NCBI GenBank assembly: GCA_001695595.3
Contig: MBPM02000020.1
Span: 248,001-312,000, forward strand
Origin: Plasmopara viticola
Lineage: Eukaryota > Oomycota > Peronosporomycetes > Peronosporales > Peronosporaceae
DNA length: 64,000 bases
Reading direction: 5' to 3'
The translations under genes and the position numbers were made by a program. The stretch's first letter is position 1, and every line of letters begins with the position of its first letter. Below the pieces are notes generated by a model. The model saw nothing but the letters and a program-made list of their open reading frames with translations, was not told the DNA's origin and did not search any database. Below are positions 33,661 through 44,072 of this stretch, in pieces.

Positions 33661-36062
33661 TAAGGCTTTAGCTGGTTAAAGACTTTCCAAATTTTGCCCA
33701 GCTCTTATGTAAAAATTAACGGCAATGACATATGTTAAGACCCACTTGAAATACCCCTTTTTGGTGACGTGCGGCGGTCGATTCGACTAAAAAGCTCATG
33801 TGTCACAAGGCCAAAATTTTTTGTCATCTTCTCAAGGGCAACAAAAGAACAGGCATATATATGAATATTTGCTTGGTCATGTTCGATCTCGCACACGCAA
33901 TGTTCCATATCTCATCCGCGTCGAGAAGTCTCTTGTATTGCCACATCTCAATCGCTAATCAGCCCATAGTCTTTTCTTCACCGTAGTATCACCAAACGAT
34001 TCATCGTGAGCTTCATGAACTCAACAAATTTCAGAAGTTTTATTATGAGGAACCCCTACAAGTGACAGATCACAATGATCAGTGCTACAATACAAAAGCC
34101 AGGCTTTCATCAAAGGCCGATGTAGCATCGCTTTTAGCCATACCAGCGAACTATTGTTTAAGTCCCTAAGATTGTCTTTTTGCAGAGATTTTATCGAAGC
34201 TATGCGCATGCCAACTCGCTCATACGTATCACAAATTAGGTTGGAAAGGGATGAGTCCACAGTCAATATGAGCGAGCTTATAGCCCGGGTGGTAAAACAT
34301 CCGTCAGAATTTTATGCTTTCCTAACTTATACATCACCTTTTAAGTTGTACTTCGCAAGGAAGAAGAGCCATCTATCCCCTTTCTACAAGAGGCGAGGCG
34401 ATTGTTTTGCTATGCTTGATGAGCACAATCTGTTTTAATTACGGAGTCTCGCAGGTGAATTCTGATAAAGATGAGAGCGCACTTCATCGCAAATAGACTT
34501 TTGTCACGGATAGGGCAAATCTACTCAGCAGCACTGAGCTGTTGAGACTTAAACGAGATCATCTAATCTCAACTCTTGCCATCTGCTTACAGCGGTGCAA
34601 TGACGATGGTGAAAGCTGACGTGTTATAAACGACTCTGAATAATTTATATCCAGCAAGCCCTGGACCATCAGCAGCATTTTTTTTTCTCGACTGTGTCGA
34701 GCGTCTTTTAGTTCGAGAAATATCTAATTCATTCGATGTTTCTCTTAAGAAAATCAGACAGCAGACTAGATATATATACGTGTTTCGCATTAAGCTTGTG
34801 TAGATAATTGACAAAATCACGTCACCTTCTAGCTCAATGTAACCTGCCAACTCACAATTGCCTTGAATCTACTAAAATACTATGCTTTATAATATAGCGT
34901 TTCAAAAAACTTCTCTATTTTCAAAAAGCGCATTTATCTACATGAGCGGCAATTTCCCAGTGCGTATGCATGCCAGTGATCCTCGCAAGTCAGAACTATG
35001 AGTCTTCATCATACTCTGCACTGGTGTGGACAAAATCGTTATTAAAGTATGTATGTGAGTATACTTTGTGAAACCTATGCAATTGCGTCACCAAGCGAGC
35101 ATCGCAGGGGCGATTGAATGCCTTGAATCGTGATCAATCAGTCCGCTCGAAAAGTTGGACGTAATTAATAGTGTGCCTCTCCCTTGCGTAAGGCGTTCAT
35201 AATACCCGTCGACTGAGTCAAGTGCGCTGTACAGAGTACATTTCGTCATTTTCTTTTCAACACATCCCGACGTTTGTGCCAGAGTGGTGGCCGTTTTCAG
35301 CTTCTTGAAAGGTGTGTACATTGTAACACTCTTCATTCAGCTTTCTGGCCGAAATTGTCGGCTTTGATCAGGATACGTATACTAACTCTTGTAGTCTGGC
35401 AGATAGCTGTTTGCGACTCGAATTGTTTTGAAGTATTAAACCAAGGTCTTTCTTAATGCAAAATTCCCGCTGCTATCATCGCGCGTAGATGTAGAGTCTT
35501 ATACAAGGTCTGACGGGCACCTTGGTTAAAGAATGAGTGTATGAAATTTTCTGGTCACAATCCTTTACCCCTAAATAGCAACTTAACGATTCAGTCAGAA
35601 ACTCAACAACCCCTTAAAATACCTCAGCATGCAAATTAGGAATTAAATTGCTTGGGTACATATCGCACCAAGAGCAGGAACTATTTCGCTTCACAGGCGC
35701 TGATCGTATGGCGCTCGAGGAATAACACCCGCTCTGTTGCGACACAAGTAAAATTAAGCAAAATTGCGTCCAACACTAAACTATTGGGGACGAAGAGGCG
35801 ACCAAATGTTTAAATACTAATTTTTCTGGATTCAGGTCAGAACTAAGCGTCTTTCAAACTATTAGCAGCTGAAAAGGTCTTCGCTTTGACGCCAGATTGA
35901 TGTCAACCGTATCTTTATTCAAAATGCTTTGTGGTTGTAGAAACGGCCACCCACTCTCGAACACCATGATCAACAGACGCGTGCCAAGCTCTAAATTGAC
36001 TTTAACTAAAAGTCGCTCATCAGCAAGAAAGTTCATTTGCCTTAAGTACGATCTACCCTTTC
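33661..36062. other. Gene-poor sequence upstream of PEX1
   Basis: Short frames only (for example 34082-34438 plus, 118 codons, no domain). The last few hundred bases before 36063 must include the PEX1 promoter. No TATA box, CAAT box or oomycete initiator (a TCAtttYY-like element) could be placed with confidence. Confidence 0.4.
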
Positions 36063-39000
36063 ATGGCCAAGCGCGGGGCGTTCCTGGCGCCGGTGCTGGT
36101 GCCTGTAAGCAGTTGCTTCGTCAACTTACCACCCACCTTTGTGCAATCATTCCTTGGCGGCCCTGATATTGTGTGTCACATCCATTCCTAGCAGCTACTG
36201 CTGTATCGTCCGCTCACTCGTAACTGCATAGGTGGAGGCCGGATCCACGATTCTAGAGCTGTCGTGGGAGACGATAGACGGATATATCCAGCGCGTGTGC
36301 ATCGGATGGATGGGTGGCATCGTAAAAAATGGACCGCTGAGCAGGTTGGATATTTGTAAGGAGTAACACTGCAGCGAGATATAACTTGAACTGATGTCGC
36401 ACAGCGACATCATTGAAGTACCCACCGAGCTGGCGCGCTGTGTGGGCATTGTAAACTATATCTAAGATCTTTAGAGTAATAATTATGCTGATCAAACGAA
36501 TGAGCAGTACGTCCATATGAAGACGATGCCGCAGGCCTATGTAGGAGTTCACGTGGTGGATGCACTTCCAATTGCACGGCAAGTAAACGTGGAGCCTTGT
36601 ACACCCGACGACTGGGAACTGATACAACTACATGCTGATGCTATCGAGATGGAATTTTTGCAACAGGTACCGAGCCATGCGCTGCATGTCTTGTCATACG
36701 TGAACACACTGACCTTAATTGAAATTGTTTATTGAATGAATAGACGTGTGTGATTAATGACAAGCAAGTGAACCCTATCTTTGTTAATCAAAACACGTTG
36801 ATCCGCATTAGAGCTTCACTTTCGAATGGAATGTGAGTAGAACTAACATCACTATTTTTTTAAAACTGATGAGAATGCTCATTTAACACAGGAAATATGC
36901 TCGGTTGACTCCGGCGTCAGAAATTATTGTGGCCCCGAAAGAACGTCCAGTACATAGAGAACAAGGCTTGAGCTCTGATTTATATTTCGAGCAATCGCCA
37001 CCTTTGCTCGTTCAGGTTAGAAAGCGATGAATTTTAAATGCAAGTAGTGCTGTTTATACTGATGATGGCGCACTTTAAGTAGGAAGCTTTCCGAAACGAA
37101 TTAATTGACGAAGTGTGGGTACATCCAGAGTCTCTAGCGATGCTGGATGGCGCGGAGCTATTTAATGCTTCTATAAATGCACAAAATTCTCCTATCGTAG
37201 CACTCTGGGATGTGAAGTCAAAGTCGACGATTGATGCGGACGAGAAAACCGAGACCTTAAGGTATTTTCGTGCAGCTTGCCATTCACTTAATACGCGCTA
37301 CTGATTTTTATTACTTCAGACAGCAACCTGAATGCTATATTGCAAGATTGAAAGCTTCGTATGACGTTGTACGGGGCCACATCGTTCTTAACCCAGGCGC
37401 GAGTGCCACACTAGATGTCGGTGTGCGTGATTCTGTCTTTCTCCGCGTTTTAAAGCCAGAGCTTTCGCTGCCTTTGGTGAAAATATCTGTTCACTGTGAA
37501 GACCCCAATGGACAATTTGCAGCCCTGGCTGCTCAAGTTCAGCAAGCAATACTTCGCTGGAGCAACTCAGCTGATTGCAGTTACGTCGTCAGCTCGGGCT
37601 CAATACTTTGCTTTGAATTAGACAATGGTAAAATTGTCGTGACCATCACTGAAATCCAATATGATGCTGAAGAAGACTTAAGTGCTGTACAATTGAAAGG
37701 TGAGTTCGTGTCTGCGATTATACCCACATTATTAGCGCTTTCGCTCATTATACCTTTCGTTTGTTTGCAGGTGTCCCGATTGGTGCTTTGAAAAAATATA
37801 CAGTGCTGGGTGGAAGCACAGGATACACTCTATCGGTAGACCAAGTCAACGTGAGTAACGCAGCAGGTCCCCATCAGCAAATGCTAGCGAAAGTTCGGCA
37901 TAAAGTCGCTTCGATGCGCGCGTTGAATCTGTCAGAATTCGCGTTGTCATGCACTGCAAAGACGTACTCCTTGTTAAAAAAGGCAGTGCGGCCTGTCTTA
38001 TCGCTTGATGGATCAGCTGTGCGAGTTTTATTGGGTACGAAACCTCCGGGGTGCGTCTTGATGCATGGTGTGCGAGGCAGCGGAAAGTCAACACTTTTAC
38101 ATACACTAGTACACGAGGTTCAGACCTCAAAGAATTATATTTCTTTTGCAACATTTGTCGACTGTCGAGAATTAAGAGGACTCAAGATGGAGTCGGTGAA
38201 ATCTCGGTTGAACATGGTTTTCGAAAATTCAGCGAAGCTAGCCCCTGCTCTAATTGCTTTAGATAATTTGGAGGCGCTGGTGCCTGAAGAAGACGATTCA
38301 GCAGGTGCTGCAAACGAGCAATCACGACGGATCGCAGAGCTACTTTTAGTTCTGTTGAACCAGAATTGTCATCGAATGTGGACGACAACTGCCGACTTAA
38401 AATTATCTTTTGGACGAGAGTGCGAAATTATTGCCGGGTTGTCCTCCAGCAATCAACAGCAAGCACGTAGAAAGCTCTTGGAGACAATGGGCAATGCTAT
38501 GCAGAGCAAGAGTGTGGCTATTGTTGCAGCCGCACGGTCCGATACAAGCATTCATAGGACCTTGAGAGCGTGTGGACTTTTTGACTGCCCCATTCAAGTC
38601 TCTTTACCGGATGCAGAGCGTCGTAGTGTATTGATTCACGAAATGCTACGAATGAAGGTAAACACTGCGAACGCTTCCGCCAAAGGGAAAAAGAACTTGT
38701 GGCAAATTGATATTGACCCTGCCATCGATTTTGGACTACTAGCGTCCATGACGGACGGCTACAGTCTTCGTGATTTATCGAGTGCTACGGACCGTACTGT
38801 GCATCAAATGCTGAAAAGGTACGCTTTTTATCAGTTGGGCGACTGCTCCGGAGAAATTAGAATTGTTCAGCAAAACGATTTGGTGGAAGGCATTCGAGGA
38901 TTACGACCAACAGCTTTAATTGGAGTTGATCTTCTCAAAAGTAAAGTCAAGTGGATTGATGTTGGGGGATTGCATAACGTGCGAACAGTGCTCAAGGACA

Positions 39001-40133
39001 CGTTGGAATTGCCTACTCGCTACGCAAAGCTTTACGACAATACCCCAATTAAACTTCCGGCCGGTTTGCTCCTTTATGGGCCTCCTGGGTGCGGGAAAAC
39101 TTTGCTGGCTAGCGCGGTGGCTAATGAATGCGGTTTGAACTTTATCAGTGTGAAGGGCCCAGAAGTTTTAAACAAGTATATCGGAGCCAGTGAACAGGCT
39201 ATCCGTGACTTATTTGCACGTGCTAGTTCAGCTGCTCCGTCCGTGCTCTTCCTTGATGAGTTCGACTCAATTGCTCCTCGCCGCGGTGCCGACAATACCG
39301 GTGTTACCGATCGAATGGTCAACCAGCTGCTTACATTTTTGGATGGTGTTGAAGCTCGAAAGGTGCTAAACGTTCGTACGATTGCATTGATTATGAAATT
39401 TTTTATTTCCTTTGTCTTTATTACAGGGCGTCTACGTACTGGCAGCTTCAAGTCGACCGGATATGATCGATCCAGCGCTTCTCCGGCCTGGTCGTCTGGA
39501 TAAGTCTTTGTATTGTGGTCAGTTTAAAGTGACGACATTTTGTTGTAAAGAAGTTGGTAATTACACGATGTGTTGGGCTGCTGCAGGATTTCCGAATGAA
39601 GACGAGCGATTAGACATTCTTCGCGCTGTTTCAAAATACATGGAGCTCTCCGACGAAGCACTTAAGTACCTGCCCGAAATTGCAAGAGCTACGAAAAGTT
39701 CCCACTTCTCTGGAGCAGACTTGCAAGCTGTAAGTGCTATTTTTGTTTTCGCATTTTGTCTGAACTTGTTTGTAACTGTACTCTGTATCTATGCTGAATG
39801 TGAAGATCATGTACTCAGCGCAACTCGAGCTTGTGCACGAGAAGCTGAATGGCAACACTTCCAAGTAAGTAATTCTTCCAGCAATCATGGCCTAAATTGC
39901 TTAGTATTCTGACTTATCCTTTAATTAGTCTTATCACCAAAAATCATTTGCAAAAGTCGTATGAAAGCGCCAAACCGTCAACATCTGAGGCCGCTCGTCT
40001 TCAGTTCGAGCGCATGTACGCGAGTTTCTCCAAGGCGCGTAACTCAGATTTTGCTGTAGCCGACGCCAACGTATCTGCTAACAGCGATTCGCTTAAGTTG
40101 CACCTGGCTCACCAGCGCACTGCGCTCGCTTAA
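36063..40133 (+). CDS. PEX1: Peroxin-1, AAA+ ATPase of the peroxisomal export complex
   Basis: PEX1 and PEX6 form the AAA+ ring that pulls ubiquitinated PEX5 off the peroxisome membrane. Reconstructed exons: 36063-36170, 36232-36355, 36419-36450, 36508-36666 (the start could be 36535), 36765-36832, 36892-37015, 37083-37261, 37320-37699, 37771-39362, 39427-39517, 39587-39729, 39806-39864, 39929-40133. All introns are GT-AG, 57-98 bp, with phases that agree, giving about 1087 aa. The N-terminal PEX1 domain is shown by VSSCFVNLPPTFV, LELSWE and VNVEPCTPDDWELIQLHA. D1 has Walker A GVRGSGKST (about residue 491). D2 has GPPGCGKT (about 828), Walker B SVLFLDEFDS (about 882), and the SRPDMIDPALLRPGRLD sensor/arginine region. 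The C-terminal helix ITKNHLQKSYESAKPSTSEA fits the family end. It is preceded by a gene-poor tract and followed by a SINE-like insertion. The exon 3/4 junction is the least certain. Confidence 0.93.
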
Positions 40134-40800
40134 TACTAACTTTTACGGTGGATAGTCAGCCGGAATTGGAGAAGTGATCAGGTAAGCGCATTTATTCTTC
40201 AGTCACTAATAAAATCAAGATAACTTGTTTTTCAACATGACAGGTGTTTTTGTTTCGCCTCCGGACAAAGCCACAATCGAAAGTTTTCACAGTAGATGGA
40301 AGTGTGTCTAGCACCGCTGCCGTAGAAGGTTGCATTCTTCGAAGTCGAATATGAGTCCGAGAGGTTATCAGTGTGATTCAAGCCTAGATGTAATCGGCAG
40401 GCGTACTATCTGACTTGAACGTAATGTTTGGGAGGTTAAGTTTTCGCTTAACATCAAGCGATAACATGAGCTCTGGGTCGCGCTGATAAAGCAGATACCA
40501 CTGAGATCGCAATAATACAAGCATTTGATTGCTTTTAAGGCACACTAAAGGCGATACATCATGAGAGCTTATATAACAGAAAATAAATCGCTAAAGAAGT
40601 CACTCTCCGTATCTCATTGTATGGTGGCAAAACGGCGCCATTTTCACAAACACTCTTGTCTTTAGAAAATACAATGAACCGTGATACGTGTTGATTATAT
40701 GCCACACCTAAATTGCACACGGTGCATTTGCGGTAACCGCATAAATGCCTTTTACTAAAAAGTTCCGATCGCTCGAGCGGACGGCATTTTAACGATATAA
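40134..40800. other. PEX1 3' flank
   Basis: No gene. A short region of T-rich sequence after the stop could serve 3'-end formation, but no distinct signal was recognised. Confidence 0.5.
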
Positions 40801-40811
40801 CGCTAAGACCT
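40801..40811. repeat. Target-site duplication, left copy
   Basis: CGCTAAGACCT here is repeated exactly at 41139-41149, bracketing the short GC-rich insertion. Confidence 0.75.
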
Positions 40812-41138
40812 TTGTATTGTATTGTATTACGTTATCGCGTTGCCAAGTTATGCACGTGCTAGGCTCAGTCTGGCTAGTCATCGGCATATAGTGGTGTCCG
40901 CATACGTCGGGTCTCGTTCGGCGGGCAGTGTAGCCAGCACCGAGGTCGTGAGGGCCTTCCATTACTTTGTTTAGCTCTGACTTGGTAAGAGCCCAGGTGG
41001 CGCCCGGTGCGGGGGACCGTCGCGTCGAGGGTGAGACTCGTTAGAGACCTGCAGATGCCCGAGAGCACCTGCCCGAAGCGCGCGAGCATTTAGCCCCCGC
41101 GCTTGGAAGGAGGGCGTCACCCCAACCTTTTCCAAGCG
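40812..41138 (-). mobile_element. SINE-like or 5'-truncated LINE insertion, 327 bp, with (TACAA)n tail
   Basis: The segment lies between perfect 11-bp direct repeats. On the minus strand it begins with a GC-rich hairpin, CGCTTGGAA...TTCCAAGCG (41138 to about 41100), and ends in three tandem TACAA units (40812-40830). Simple-repeat tails and variable target duplications are hallmarks of target-primed insertion. It is strikingly GC-rich against its flanks. A minus frame (40874-41089) has no recognised domain. No clear A/B box pair was found, so a truncated LINE 3' end is as likely as a tRNA-derived SINE. Confidence 0.7.
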
Positions 41139-41149
41139 CGCTAAGACCT
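41139..41149. repeat. Target-site duplication, right copy
   Basis: Exact copy of CGCTAAGACCT from 40801-40811. Confidence 0.75.
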
Positions 41150-41266
41150 GTTGTAATTATTTTTTTGATTGCCCGCATGCAACAGCAGCTGATTGGTTAT
41201 CAGGCTCAATGAAAGCTTAGGACTAATGGGAATATATGCTACGATTTGATTCTAGTATCCAACGAA

Positions 41267-42118
41267 ATGGTTAACATCGTGGGTCTCTCGAGTCTTAACG
41301 ATCGCAATGGCGGTGACCGCGATGAAAACGCTAACCAACCTAATCAATATTATGCAGGTGGAGCATCTGACCGCGGTGGAGGCAGTGGGCTGTCAGTTAT
41401 AGGGCACGGAGGCGGTGGCGATCACGTGGCTAACATTATCGGCCGCGCTCAACAGGATGCACGTGCTGCTTTTGCGACCGGCGACTCGACGCAACCTCGT
41501 CACGTGATCACGTTTTATAGGGAAGGATTCACAGTTAATGACGGACCGTATCGCGCGCGCTCGGATCCAGCCAACCGTCCGTTTCTCGAGGCATTGGAGA
41601 GCGGCCACGTGCCTCAGGAACTTGAGGGTGAGAACCGCCACGAACCCGTGGAAATTAGTCTTGTGGATAAGCGACAAGAAAATTACGTGGCACCCCCACC
41701 GCCATCCTATACGGCTTTCAGTGGAGAGGGTCAGACTATGGGCTCAACCACATACGCGACCGAAGCGGTGATCCGGGGGGACGCAGAGCCGGCGGAGCGG
41801 CCCATAATTGACGATAAGAAGCCAACGACAACGCTGCAAATTCGTTTGCACAATGGCCAGAGGATCAGGGAGTTGCTCAATATGGACCACACGATTCGTG
41901 ATTTACACGCTATAATTCAGTTGTATGTTGGAAAAGATTGTTGGTGCTCTACTAAAGGCATTAATGCGCTCATGTTGTCATGCTATAGGTACGACGCGGG
42001 GGCACAACCTTACACTCTTCTAGCAGGCTTTCCACCTCGCCCTGTATCAACGGATCTAACACATACCATCGAGCAGGCTGGACTCAAGGGCGCCGCAATC
42101 ACGCAAAAGCTCATTTAA
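41267..42118 (+). CDS. SEP-UBX protein, p47/p37-type Cdc48 (p97) cofactor
   Basis: Adaptor of the AAA ATPase Cdc48/p97, used in membrane fusion and ubiquitin-linked extraction. The first ATG (41267, MVNIVGLSSLNDRNGG) is chosen, since the open frame before it has only TTG. Exons are 41267-41922 and 41989-42118, giving 261 aa. Features in order: the YYAGG motif (residues 29-33) typical of p47/Shp1, a SEP domain (about 79-143; VITFYREGFTVNDGP, FLEALESGHVPQEL), an FSGEGQTMGS linker (Cdc48-binding SHP-like segment), and a UBX domain (about 185-261) ending in a conserved A-I-x-Q-K/R-L tail. No N-terminal UBA domain is seen, so it resembles p37/UBXN2A-B, unless an upstream exon was missed. The 66-bp intron (41923-41988) is a multiple of three and has no stop. 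It would insert 22 residues in the UBX fold if retained. Confidence 0.92.
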   Translation: MVNIVGLSSLNDRNGGDRDENANQPNQYYAGGASDRGGGSGLSVIGHGGGGDHVANIIGRAQQDARAAFATGDSTQPRHVITFYREGFTVNDGPYRARSDPANRPFLEALESGHVPQELEGENRHEPVEISLVDKRQENYVAPPPPSYTAFSGEGQTMGSTTYATEAVIRGDAEPAERPIIDDKKPTTTLQIRLHNGQRIRELLNMDHTIRDLHAIIQLYVGKDCWCSTKGINALMLSCYRYDAGAQPYTLLAGFPPRPVSTDLTHTIEQAGLKGAAITQKLI

Positions 42119-42236
42119 GGCGCCTCCTGAGCTACAATTTTTTCAACTCGGAATTGCTATAGCACCTTTATTTGTGCCTTGAAAATTTTAAACCTGCATA
42201 ATGTATAGGTCATTTAATTTTTTTTGGCCGACTGCA

Positions 42237-42818
42237 ATGACCACAATTCCTTCCAACAGCATCAGCACGGCGAAAGCATTTGTAGACCAGATTTACTCTG
42301 CCTCGCAGTCTTCCACGCGCTCAAATCTTACCATCAATGGCCTTGACTGCTCTCGCCTTTGGGTTCAGGTTTACAGAAGATTTAATTCGTATAATTTATA
42401 TAGCGGGGACGTCTAAAAATCTCATTATGACGTTGATCTTTTACGCAGGGCGTAGTGATCGCCACCTTTGACGACCGGAAGCAGTGCACCGTAGACGACG
42501 GTACTGGCGTCTTGCAGCTGGATCTTAAGTTTTTTTTGAAAAATACGCCTCCTAGTGCGAGCGCTAGACCTCGATTGGGTTAGTATTTGGTGATTGCGAG
42601 CCAAGCTTTGATTGACTTTGTGAATTTAAACAGGCGATTACATTATGGCCATCGGACCAATGCAAAGGAATAAGACAGACGTTGCAGTATCTGTGCGTAC
42701 TATGCTGGCCCACCAGGTTGTCAAGTTGGACGCAAAATTACAGCGAGAACCCATGTGGTTCTTAGAGGTCGTCGAGTACTGGGTGTCCGTCGTACGCATA
42801 CCAGACAACAAAATATGA
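42237..42818 (+). CDS. RMI2: RecQ-mediated genome instability protein 2 (OB-fold)
   Basis: RMI2 is the small OB-fold subunit of the BLM/RecQ-TopoIII-alpha-RMI dissolvasome, which resolves double Holliday junctions. Exons: 42237-42368, 42449-42578, 42634-42818. Introns of 80 and 55 bp are GT-AG and phases match. The product is 148 aa, close to the ~147 aa of the animal protein. The OB-fold core starts at LWVQ/GVVIATFDD (across intron 1), then VDDGTGVLQLDL, GDYIMAIGPMQR, and ends with WFLEVVEYWVSVV, the same strand order as RMI2. The start Met at 42237 is taken because it opens the amphipathic N-terminus. An upstream in-frame ATG at 42201 is possible. It lies 118 bp after the UBX gene in the same direction and convergent with the PDI gene. 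Identification rests on fold motifs and length. Confidence 0.82.
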
Positions 42819-42980
42819 GATTAGACATAAAAAAAACTGTACATGCTCTTGTCGATCCTTGATGGGAAATCTTAACAAACGATATGCATGTACATGTAGC
42901 CTGCGTATCATCTTTTTGTTCTGTTTTCTCCTAGACAAGCAAAGAGAATCACGAGGCGCCACTCAATTGAGAGTGTTCAA

Positions 42981-44072
42981 TTATTCATTCTTTGGCTTCT
43001 GACCAATCTTCTTGGCCAACGCCGCGGACGCAACCTCAAGCGGAAGGTCTACGCCCCCCTTTAGCTTAGCCTCCTCTTCGCCCAAAGCCTTTTTGTACTG
43101 CGCCACGTCATCAGCACCAAGCCAATAGTCTAACACGGCCACCAAAATAGCCACGACGATGGCGATTGCTACAATGCCCGCTAGAACTGCAAGCACGGTG
43201 TGCTCCATAGCCCACTCAATTGTCATGTCAACAAGCTTAGAAAAAAAACCTTCTTCGGGAATAGGTCCAGTCGTTTCTGCCGTCTTCCAGCCACTCTCCA
43301 CAAAGTCGAGGAATGCAGGGAGAGTACGGCCGCCCTTGTATCGATACACTTGTCCGTCATTAACGTAAAATAGTGACGGATAACCATTGACCCCAAAGCG
43401 CGAGCAGACGCGGCGGTGTACGGTGCAATCCACCCTAGCCACACGAACGTTACTGCCATTATCTTTAAGAGTGCGACTAAGTTTAGTCCACGTAGGCGCG
43501 AGGCGCTTGCAATGGCCACACCAGGGCGCATAAAATTTAATGAGCCATGGGTCGTTTCCAGGTAGCACCTGGTTCTCGAAGGAAGACGTGCTGAGCTGCA
43601 CGACTTCACTCTTGCGTTCGTTCTCTTCATGCTCAGCAGCTGCTATTTTACGCTGATTAATAAACTCTGCGTATGACAGCACGCGCTCTCCAAAATCCTT
43701 CTTATAGCCCTCAGTAGAGAACGCAAGCATAGAGTCCACGTCGCGACGGCCGTTGTAATCGTACGACTTGCCATCAGCCACGACCTTAAGTGTCGGATAC
43801 GAACCCACGCTAAAGCGCTCGCAGACACTGCGATCCTTTGTGCAGTCCACTTTAGCCACATTCACGTCTTTGGATGCCTCCGAAAGATTATCGATAGTAG
43901 GCGCTAGCTTCTGACAGTGACCACACCACGGCGCATAAAATTTAATGAACCATACGCCGCTGCTCGTTTGGTCGTCAAATGTAGCTTCAGTAAGTGCCAC
44001 GGAGCTGGCCGTTACGCATCGAGCTACCAAAGCAAATAACGCGAGCGCTGGTAACGCTGCACCAATTTGCAT
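42981..44072 (-). CDS. Membrane-anchored protein disulfide isomerase with two thioredoxin domains
   Basis: ER oxidoreductase of 363 aa with no intron. It has a signal peptide (residues 1-22, ending VTA). Thioredoxin domain 1 carries the active site WCGHC (Cys50/Cys53), and domain 2 carries WCGHC (Cys185/Cys188). Each domain has the cis-Pro motif (SYPTLKV, GYPSLFY) and a further Cys pair (VDCTKDRSVC, VDCTVHRRVC). A transmembrane helix is at about 291-315. The cytosolic tail ends KPKNE, which fits a KxKxx dilysine ER-retrieval signal in place of KDEL. This is the TMX3/PDI5-like architecture, catalysing disulfide formation on secreted proteins from the membrane. It is convergent with RMI2 (162 bp) and divergent from MOCS2A, with the perfect palindrome in the shared upstream region. 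Confidence 0.93.
   Translation of the reverse strand: MQIGAALPALALFALVARCVTASSVALTEATFDDQTSSGVWFIKFYAPWCGHCQKLAPTIDNLSEASKDVNVAKVDCTKDRSVCERFSVGSYPTLKVVADGKSYDYNGRRDVDSMLAFSTEGYKKDFGERVLSYAEFINQRKIAAAEHEENERKSEVVQLSTSSFENQVLPGNDPWLIKFYAPWCGHCKRLAPTWTKLSRTLKDNGSNVRVARVDCTVHRRVCSRFGVNGYPSLFYVNDGQVYRYKGGRTLPAFLDFVESGWKTAETTGPIPEEGFFSKLVDMTIEWAMEHTVLAVLAGIVAIAIVVAILVAVLDYWLGADDVAQYKKALGEEEAKLKGGVDLPLEVASAALAKKIGQKPKNE

Noticed and set aside
37113..39503. PEX1 called as two or three separate genes
   Set aside because: Open frames break exactly at GT-AG introns with matching phases, and together give one full-length PEX1.
40874..41089. 72-codon minus ORF in the GC-rich insertion as a gene
   Set aside because: It lies within a TSD-bounded 327-bp element. 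The frame is open because of GC richness and has no domain.
41246..41266. UBX gene start at TTG 41246
   Set aside because: The first ATG is at 41267 and gives the family-like MVNIVGLSSLND start. A TTG start is not expected in a eukaryote.
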